Positions 58,281-64,000 of a stretch of DNA of 64,000 bases are shown here, piece after piece. The stretch spans positions 1 through 64,000 of the forward strand of contig CAYMKL010000020.1 in the NCBI GenBank assembly GCA_964390805.1, in the 5' to 3' direction. Position numbers and translations under genes: made by a program. The stretch comes from CAYMKL01 sp964390805. Lineage in GTDB: Bacteria; Chloroflexota; Anaerolineae; VGOG01. Within the stretch, counting starts at the first letter, position 1. Every line of letters begins with the position of its first letter. The notes under the pieces are model-generated. The model made no database searches, was not told where the DNA came from, and worked only from the letters and a program-made list of their open reading frames with translations.

Positions 58281-59036
58281 ATGAAAGGAACTTTCTTGGA
58301 GCAGTACCGTTACTTTCTGAAAGACAGTGTGCGCCTGACCATTGATTTTCGTCAAACAGACCAGAGCAGAGGCGTGCCTCCGCCACCGATTGAGAAGCCC
58401 TTCTCGTTGGACAGCAAACGCATTGATCTCGTCGCCAAAGGCGAATGGCAAGACATTGCCGGTGTTGATGTCATGTCCGCCATTCAGAATCGCAGAAGCC
58501 ACAGGCTTTTCCGCCCGGAACCGCTGACGTTGGAGGAGCTCTCTTTTTTGCTGTGGGCTACGCAAGGGATACGGAGGATAGCAGGGGCGGGGAGAGCTTT
58601 TCGGACGGTGCCTTCGGCTGGCTGCCGTCATGCCCTGGAGACCTATCTGTGTGTCTTGAACGTGGCGGGGCTAGAGGTCGGGGTTTACCGCTATCTGCCG
58701 GTTGAACATCAACTTCTTTTCGCGTTCAGTGAGGAGCGACTATCGGAGAAGATCGTGGCTGCGACGCTTGGTCAATCCTTCATAGGCAGAGCGCCTGTCA
58801 CGTTTGTTTGGACGACCATACCCTATCGCATGGAGTGGCGTTATGACATTGCGGCCCACAAGGTGATCGCCATAGATGCCGGGCATGTGTGTCAGAATCT
58901 CTATCTTGCCTGCGAAGCCATCGGCGCAGGAACTTGTGCCGTTGCTGCCTATAGCCAGGAGTTGATGGATCAACTTCTGAGGGTTGATGGTAAAGACGAG
59001 TTCACCATCTACCTGGCGCCGGTGGGGAAGGTGTAA
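58281..59036 (+). CDS. SagB-type nitroreductase-family oxidoreductase
   Basis: A 251-aa FMN-dependent enzyme of the SagB/ThcOx branch of the nitroreductase family. It has the typical AIQNRRSHRLF (FMN-binding Arg pair), LSFLLWATQGI, TVPSAGCRHALETYL and the late IDAGHVCQNLYLACEA. SagB enzymes oxidise azolines in peptide natural products, but stand-alone members occur widely and no azoline cyclase is visible here. The start lies 2 bp after hsdM, with a strong SD (GGAGGGGAG) in the hsdM end. It is therefore translated from the hsdM mRNA, an odd partner for a restriction system. Confidence 0.87.
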   Translation: MKGTFLEQYRYFLKDSVRLTIDFRQTDQSRGVPPPPIEKPFSLDSKRIDLVAKGEWQDIAGVDVMSAIQNRRSHRLFRPEPLTLEELSFLLWATQGIRRIAGAGRAFRTVPSAGCRHALETYLCVLNVAGLEVGVYRYLPVEHQLLFAFSEERLSEKIVAATLGQSFIGRAPVTFVWTTIPYRMEWRYDIAAHKVIAIDAGHVCQNLYLACEAIGAGTCAVAAYSQELMDQLLRVDGKDEFTIYLAPVGKV

Positions 59037-59096
59037 GACAAGTCGTGCTTACCGAATCACGAAGGGGATGGCATCAGGTTGCCAGGTCAATGGCGT

Positions 59097-59552
59097 CTAT
59101 TCTGCGATGACCACCTCATGGCCACTGAGCCGTTCCATGATTTCTTTCATTTCGTGAGTGATCCGTTCCACCTCAGCATGCTCACGGCGGAACCCCTTGC
59201 GCAAATTGAGCCGTTCCCGCCCGACCGGTATTTCGGCCAACTCCTCCTCGTAAAGGTTGATGTTCTCGCGACGACTCCCCAGTTGTCGTCCCAGCGAGCT
59301 GAAACGGTCGAGGGCCGCCCGCTCTGCGGCTAGGTCAACTTCTTCCAACACAGCCAGCAGGGCAGCCGGTGTGGAGGCCGGTGGGCGTGGAGCAGCTTCA
59401 GTCGGTGGTCCCTCCAGGACCTCGGCAGGAGGAGACGGCTCAATGCTCTCCTCCTGCTGGTCGCGTTCTCGCTCTTTTCGAAGCCACTTCAACATGTCGT
59501 ATAAGATCGGTACGGTGCTAGTCAGAAGGGTCATAGCTATTTCTTTGCTCAT
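59097..59552 (-). CDS. 151-aa hypothetical protein
   Basis: N-terminal hydrophobic/amphipathic segment (IAMTLLTSTVPILYDMLKWL), a Pro/Ala-rich linker and a charged helical C-terminal half (NLRKGFRREHAEVERITHEM). ATG at 59552 is chosen for AAAGGAG upstream; an in-frame TTG at 59594 is less likely. No recognised domain. It is the last gene in the minus-strand series after the AAA+ and STAND-like genes, but separated from them by a palindromic repeat. Confidence 0.65.
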   Translation of the reverse strand: MSKEIAMTLLTSTVPILYDMLKWLRKERERDQQEESIEPSPPAEVLEGPPTEAAPRPPASTPAALLAVLEEVDLAAERAALDRFSSLGRQLGSRRENINLYEEELAEIPVGRERLNLRKGFRREHAEVERITHEMKEIMERLSGHEVVIAE

Positions 59553-59610
59553 GATGATTTTGCTCCTTTCTTCTGGCGGTAGAATGTTGTTCAAAAACCG
59601 TTACTACTCA

Positions 59611-59738
59611 GGCTGGCGGTTGAAACCGCGCCTGGAGAGCTAAAGCTGACTGTCCACCTACGTGGACAGCGACGTCCACGCAGGTGGACGCCCGGCTGAA
59701 AGCCCTGGAGAGGCGATTTCAATCGCGGCACAGGGTAG
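59611..59738. repeat. Compound palindromic repeat
   Basis: Two outer palindromes (GCGGTTGAAACCGC and GCGATTTCAATCGC) surround two inner ones, GTCCACCTACGTGGAC (59652-59667) and GTCCACGCAGGTGGAC (59674-59689). GGCTGAAAGCC lies near 59694. It overlaps the 3' end of the AAA+ gene by about 20 bp. REP-like. Confidence 0.75.
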
Positions 59739-60891
59739 CCTGAGCAGTCACCAAAAACCATTCCTTGAAGAGTTCGCTGGCAATGACATACTCACTCATT
59801 TCGCCCACTTGACTCTGTCGTACAAGGCCGTGGAAGAGAAGCGTGTCCAGGGCACAGTCAGCAGCATCGGGGTTCAGCAGCGGTGCTGTGTCACCTAGTT
59901 GTCGCTCCTGAATGGTGGCTATAATCTGAGGCCAGTTCATGGCCTGGCCGGTCGCCAGGGCTGCGTATATGGCTCGTGCTCCTTGCTGTTCGATAGCCTG
60001 GAAACAGTCGTAAAACCATCGCACGATTTCGCCGCGCGGTTCCAGGCAGGCCTTAGCCATTTGCTCTATCGTTTCGCCAGCCACAGGCTGACCTTTTGAG
60101 GTCAGGTCTTCCAGTTGCGCCATAAAGTACTGGAGCAGGTAGGGTTGTCCGCCAGTGTAGCGGAGAATCTCCCCAATAAGGTCCGGCTGGTTCTGAACGG
60201 CTGGCAGGTCAGCTATCAGGGCTTGAGCTGCGTCCGGGGGCAACACTCCGATATTGTACCAGTGCTTCAACCTCCTGGGAAACCTGGTCTCCAAGAGTTG
60301 GTTGTACAGAGGCACCCCGCCGGTCACGATGACGTCAAGCTGGCTGGTCACGTGGCGGATGTAGGTTGGGTCGGAAAACAGCTTGACTAGATCGGTGAAC
60401 AACTCAGAGCCAAAAGAGGCTTGTGCTAGTCTGTCAGCATTGTCCAGAAGCAAGATAAGGCGAGCACCACGAACTTTGGACTCGGGCGACCAAGTGATGT
60501 GGCTGAAAGCTTGTTTGAAGTCGGGCAAGACTGATCTGTCATGTTGAAAAAGCCGGGCATCTTCTTGAGGGTCAATGTAACAAACGTCCAATTGCCTGCG
60601 TATCTCATCGAACAATAATCTAAAGAAGTCCTTCGATGAAGGCAGAACGCCGGCTATGGCCAGGTCAATAAACACTGAGAGAAGTCTCCCCCCTGGTTCT
60701 GGTGGAAATCGTTGATGGATGGCCTGCAACAGACTGGTCTTACCGGCACGGCGGCCCCCAAACAGCACGTAGAAACGACCTTCCTTCGAAGTTAAGAAAT
60801 CACGAAAGCGTCCCTCCAATTGCTCCAGCCGTCGTTGAATCCAGGGTCGGCTGAGAGCTGGGCTGACCGGTTCCTCTTGGTAGCGTGTCAT
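59719..60891 (-). CDS. AAA+/STAND-type ATPase
   Basis: A 390-aa P-loop ATPase with Walker A LFGGRRAGKTSLLQ (about residues 41-54), Walker B RLILLLDNADRL and a C-terminal winged-helix-like region. ATG at 60891 overlaps the stop of the upstream gene by 4 bp (ATGA), which fixes the start; a longer open frame upstream has no support. The last few codons lie in a palindromic repeat. Its neighbour is another P-loop protein with sensor domains, so the two may form a signalling or conflict pair. Substrate unknown. Confidence 0.82.
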   Translation of the reverse strand: MTRYQEEPVSPALSRPWIQRRLEQLEGRFRDFLTSKEGRFYVLFGGRRAGKTSLLQAIHQRFPPEPGGRLLSVFIDLAIAGVLPSSKDFFRLLFDEIRRQLDVCYIDPQEDARLFQHDRSVLPDFKQAFSHITWSPESKVRGARLILLLDNADRLAQASFGSELFTDLVKLFSDPTYIRHVTSQLDVIVTGGVPLYNQLLETRFPRRLKHWYNIGVLPPDAAQALIADLPAVQNQPDLIGEILRYTGGQPYLLQYFMAQLEDLTSKGQPVAGETIEQMAKACLEPRGEIVRWFYDCFQAIEQQGARAIYAALATGQAMNWPQIIATIQERQLGDTAPLLNPDAADCALDTLLFHGLVRQSQVGEMSEYVIASELFKEWFLVTAQATLCRD

Positions 60892-63800
60892 AGGCGGTTC
60901 TCCTGTGCGGCTGCGCGTATCCAGTTCGCAAACAGATTGCCCAGCGTTTCGTCTGGTCGCATCAATACCCGCAGGTAGGGATTGGTATCCAACAGACGCT
61001 CTTTTTCCTCTTTGGCCATTGCGCTCCAGGCTCTCAAGCCCTCTTTCTGGTCTGGCGAGCACCACTGCCAGACATCCTCAAAGCAGTGATCTCGAATAGG
61101 ACGATAGTGAGACATGGCTTGATCTACCCAACCAGGTGTAACCTGACTGAACTCGGTTAGGGGACGGACAGGGATCTGCTGGGCAATTGCGCTTCCCAAT
61201 TGTCGCAGAAGCAGGGGATGCCCTCCGGTTTCGTGGCGGATGTTGACCAGGCTGCCCTGAGCAAACTCCAATGCCATCTGAACGCCGATGGTTGTGACCA
61301 GTTGCTCGCTTTCCTTCTCATCAAGCACCCCCAATGGTGTCCATGTGGCAACTGTCAACTCTGGGTCTTGCCATGCCATCACCAATGCAAAGTTGGGATG
61401 GATATCAGCCAGGCGACCCAGGTGCTCCAGGGTGCGCTGCTGCTCGCTGTCACCACTTGCTGCAGAAACCCCATCCAGCAGAAAGACGATCTGGACATCG
61501 CGTTCGCCCCTGGCGGGTACAGCCTGGGCTATAGACAGCAGTTGCTTCTCAAAGTCATCTGACTCCTCGTCGAGGAAGCGGTCATACTTCAGCCACAGAT
61601 CGTTTGCCAGGTCGGTGACGATCTGCTCGTGGAACAAGCCCTCCCCTTGCCAGCCGTACTCCAGGTCGGCATAGGCTACAACTGGGTTGACCAGAGTTTC
61701 TTTCAAGTGCCAGAGGAGTGAGCTTTTTCCCATGCCCGGCAGGCTCCACACGTCCACAGAGCGGCCTTCCCGGAGATCTCCTTTCAGTTTGCCTATCGTA
61801 TCCTGCCGGCCAAAAAAGTCCAGCCGGTCAATGACAGGCGCACGGACGTCATACAGGTCGGCCTGGCTGCGGTCTTGTTGTACCAGCATGTCCAGGTCTC
61901 GGATGGCCGAGCGCTCCCGAAGAGCAGTGCGGATAGTTGTCGTGCTCAGGGGGATCAACCGGACCTGCCCCTGCCAGACGCGCATCTGCCGAAATGCCTC
62001 AACTTCGGGCAGCTCGGTTACGATGACGAAAGCGATAGGTATAGGGCGTTCGGAGGGAGCGCCACCTGGGGCCAAAAGCGGTTGTTCCTCAATGGCCTCT
62101 TGACAGATGGTGTCTACCTCGGCGCCTTGCAGCGGCCCCTCGCTCCGTAGCCATGCATATAACTGGCGATAGTCCCGGTACAGGGATCGGCGGGGCCGCA
62201 GCACAAATTCAGTGAGATGCCGGGGAGCATCCTGCCGGACGTCGAAACCGGCTGCTTCAAAGAAACGCTCAACGTCGTTCAGAAGCCGGTTCTCCCGGCG
62301 CACGTCCTCGATCAGGGCGTCTTCGCTCTCCTGGAATTCGACGGCAGCGATGTTTTGTAGGCCCGGTGTGGCGTAGCGATAATCTCCGTCCCGCTCTTTC
62401 AGCAGGCCATATCCAGTCAGGTCTTTGAGTGCTCTCATCAGTCGCGAGCGCGAGGTGGAGACGCCACACTCGTCTAGCTTTTCCCAGACATCAACCAAGC
62501 GGAAGTAGGGGCGATCCACTGTTGCAAGGATCAGCTTTTCCAACGGTTTGAGACGATTCTGAAATCGCTGACTCCGGATCCGGAACAGCAGCCAGAAACG
62601 CACCAGCAAGTCCCAGGCCAGGCGATGCGAAAGGCCGTAAACGCGCAAAAGTTTGGAATAGCCATAAGGAGCCGCGACGAAAACGACAGAATAGATGATT
62701 CCTACCAGCCACCAAACCACGACCTCGCGCACCAGCCAGGGCAACCGCACGTGTCCTCGATACAATCCTCCGTCGCCGGCCAGGGCAAAGATGCGATGCG
62801 GGTCGCTGGGATCACGTACTAGACGAGTGACACGCCCCTCAATAGGGGGAACGTTTTCATCATGAGTGTATCCCCATCCACGTCCGTCACTCACGCTCGC
62901 CAGGATTCCCGTGGAGGTAATTGACAGCGAAGAATCCAGCTCATTATCCGGTTCTGGGTATAGTGTGATGCCAGCATACGTCACCTGGGGATGAAGGGGA
63001 TCAACGGCGACGGCCTCTAGCAGACCGAGCTCCAAGGGACCCCAGCGTTCCCCGTTAGAGCTGCCATAGAGCCCGCGTTCCGTCAGAGCGTAGAACTGCT
63101 TGCCACCCCATTGTAACCAGGTCTTATCAGCCAGCGCCAGGGCATCCACGTATTTAGGCGCCATCTCCACTGGCAACCATTTGCGTTCTAGGTTAGAACC
63201 TCTGTAGACCCCCACTCCCCAGACGCTAGCATACACCACTTCGTCTCCTACTAGCAAAGATGGTACCAGTACCGCTTTGATGGTTTCCTCCGGAGTTCGG
63301 AACTGGAACCCTTTGGGACCATCCCACTCAGGTTGCTCCTGGTTTTCGTCAAAAGTCCATAAACCTCGCTGCGTTCCGGCATAGACGACATCTTTTCCTG
63401 GCGCATTTCCGCCAATAGCCAGGGAAACAACCGAGAAATCATCAATTGTTCGAGTGTCATTTCCCAGAGGGAGCCATTGTCTCCCATCGTCGGCGCTGAC
63501 AAAGACGCCATCGCCGGTGCCAGCGTACAATGTGTGGCCGTCGGAACCGACCGCCAAGGCCCAGACAGTCAGGGATTTGCCTTCGAGTCCCGTGCTCCGC
63601 CGCTCCCAGCTTTGGCCGCTGTCCTGGCTAGCGTACACGCCGTCGCTCGCTGTGCCTGCGTAGAGGGTGGGCGGGACAAAGACTGCAGTCGTCAGTCGAA
63701 AATAGTCTTCGGATGGCCCCAGGCGTTGCCAGTCCTGGCTTGATGCGTCCTGTCCCTTTTCGTCGCGATAGATGCCTCCTCGCCAGGTGCCTACGTACAT

Positions 63801-64000
63801 AGCTTCGGTTCGTGGGGCCCTCTCTATCGTCAGCGCGCCATACGGGAGATTAGCCTTTTGCCATTCGCCTGACCGAGCCCGCTTGTAGGTGCCTTCGTAT
63901 CGCAGTCCTACGAAAAGGGTTTCGTCTGCTGCAAAACGCAGTGACCACACCTCGGCCTTGTCAGGCAACCCTTCGCTCCAGGCCTCCCAACTCTCTCCAC
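60888..64000 (-). CDS. Beta-propeller, winged-helix and STAND-like ATPase fusion (partial, 5' end off window)
   Basis: The frame stays open to the window edge (GESWEAWSEGLPD), so at least 1037 residues are encoded and the N-terminus is missing. The first half has repeated BNR/sialidase-like propeller blades (YASQDSGQSWERRS, FVSADDGRQWLPLG). A hydrophobic segment (VVVWWLVGIIYSVVFVAAP) follows and could cross the membrane, then a winged-helix part (SRSRLMRALKDLTGYGLLKE). The C-terminal part is a STAND-like ATPase (GRQDTIGKLKGDL, Walker A SLPGMGKSSLL, LDGVSAAS). Its stop overlaps the next ATPase gene. A sensor outside or at the membrane coupled to a signalling ATPase inside is a reasonable reading. 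Confidence 0.82.
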   Translation of the reverse strand, partial: GESWEAWSEGLPDKAEVWSLRFAADETLFVGLRYEGTYKRARSGEWQKANLPYGALTIERAPRTEAMYVGTWRGGIYRDEKGQDASSQDWQRLGPSEDYFRLTTAVFVPPTLYAGTASDGVYASQDSGQSWERRSTGLEGKSLTVWALAVGSDGHTLYAGTGDGVFVSADDGRQWLPLGNDTRTIDDFSVVSLAIGGNAPGKDVVYAGTQRGLWTFDENQEQPEWDGPKGFQFRTPEETIKAVLVPSLLVGDEVVYASVWGVGVYRGSNLERKWLPVEMAPKYVDALALADKTWLQWGGKQFYALTERGLYGSSNGERWGPLELGLLEAVAVDPLHPQVTYAGITLYPEPDNELDSSLSITSTGILASVSDGRGWGYTHDENVPPIEGRVTRLVRDPSDPHRIFALAGDGGLYRGHVRLPWLVREVVVWWLVGIIYSVVFVAAPYGYSKLLRVYGLSHRLAWDLLVRFWLLFRIRSQRFQNRLKPLEKLILATVDRPYFRLVDVWEKLDECGVSTSRSRLMRALKDLTGYGLLKERDGDYRYATPGLQNIAAVEFQESEDALIEDVRRENRLLNDVERFFEAAGFDVRQDAPRHLTEFVLRPRRSLYRDYRQLYAWLRSEGPLQGAEVDTICQEAIEEQPLLAPGGAPSERPIPIAFVIVTELPEVEAFRQMRVWQGQVRLIPLSTTTIRTALRERSAIRDLDMLVQQDRSQADLYDVRAPVIDRLDFFGRQDTIGKLKGDLREGRSVDVWSLPGMGKSSLLWHLKETLVNPVVAYADLEYGWQGEGLFHEQIVTDLANDLWLKYDRFLDEESDDFEKQLLSIAQAVPARGERDVQIVFLLDGVSAASGDSEQQRTLEHLGRLADIHPNFALVMAWQDPELTVATWTPLGVLDEKESEQLVTTIGVQMALEFAQGSLVNIRHETGGHPLLLRQLGSAIAQQIPVRPLTEFSQVTPGWVDQAMSHYRPIRDHCFEDVWQWCSPDQKEGLRAWSAMAKEEKERLLDTNPYLRVLMRPDETLGNLFANWIRAAAQENRL

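Overview
This is a GC-rich (roughly 58-60%, by eye), gene-dense bacterial window that looks like Chloroflexota, probably an Anaerolineae-like lineage. The hints are a secreted protein ending in a YLPLILK-type tail, palindromic repeats carried in frame inside genes, and sigma70-type TTGACA-N17-TATACT promoters. The taxon is inference; no rRNA or tRNA gene was seen. A run of 100 Ns at 30099-30198 marks a scaffold gap, so this is a draft assembly, possibly from a metagenome.

Region 1 (1-23.7 kb) is a long, almost uninterrupted minus-strand defence-type cluster. In transcription order it encodes an SNF2 helicase with a C-terminal DUF3883-like domain, a DUF3800 protein, a DUF1156 adenine methylase, an AAA ATPase with an overlapping TOPRIM/DUF4276-like partner, a DUF499 AAA+ ATPase, the broken tail of an SMC-type ATPase, a 75-aa protein coupled to a zinc-hook SMC/Rad50-like ATPase, and AddB-AddA. 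Most junctions overlap by 4 bp or are 2-3 bp apart. Between the DUF3800 and DUF1156 genes, on the opposite strand, sits a complete promoter / structured RNA / terminator unit, a candidate DUF3800-associated RNA.

Region 2 (23.7-33.3 kb) has 1.9 kb of degenerate sequence and then a LacI-controlled ribose-type operon: lacI, rbsK, rbsD, rbsC, an rbsB with a tandemly duplicated binding domain (interrupted by the gap), rbsA and a second rbsC.

Region 3 (33.3-43.6 kb) looks like an integrated element. It has an XRE-like regulator, a 581-bp segment duplicated from the window start that carries a 70-aa gene, a secreted protein, a LuxR response regulator behind a promoter with a GAAC-N4-GTTC box, a striking array of palindromes at 22-bp spacing, a primase-helicase, 9-bp CCTACA arrays, an excisionase-like HTH and a large serine recombinase whose 3' end overlaps a Tat-signal gene.

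Region 4 (43.6-50 kb) holds surface and housekeeping genes: an LPXTG-type Thr/Pro-rich protein interrupted by an in-frame TGA, a secreted protein, an SDR dehydrogenase, a rhomboid protease and a MATE exporter. Four genes in regions 4-5 are driven by near-identical promoter cassettes, most of them directly behind a terminator hairpin.

Region 5 (50-59 kb) is a type I restriction-modification locus (hsdR-hsdS ... hsdM) split by a retron. The retron has a recognisable ncRNA (inverted repeats a1/a2, msd stem, its own promoter starting at a1) and a reverse transcriptase fused to a TOPRIM domain. It is bounded by a 26-bp direct repeat of the hsdS 3' end. A SagB-type oxidoreductase follows hsdM.

Region 6 (59-64 kb) is a minus-strand pair of P-loop proteins: an AAA+ ATPase and a beta-propeller/winged-helix/STAND-like protein that runs off the window edge. 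The retron-type I RM locus and the 23-kb minus-strand cluster are the most interesting systems here.
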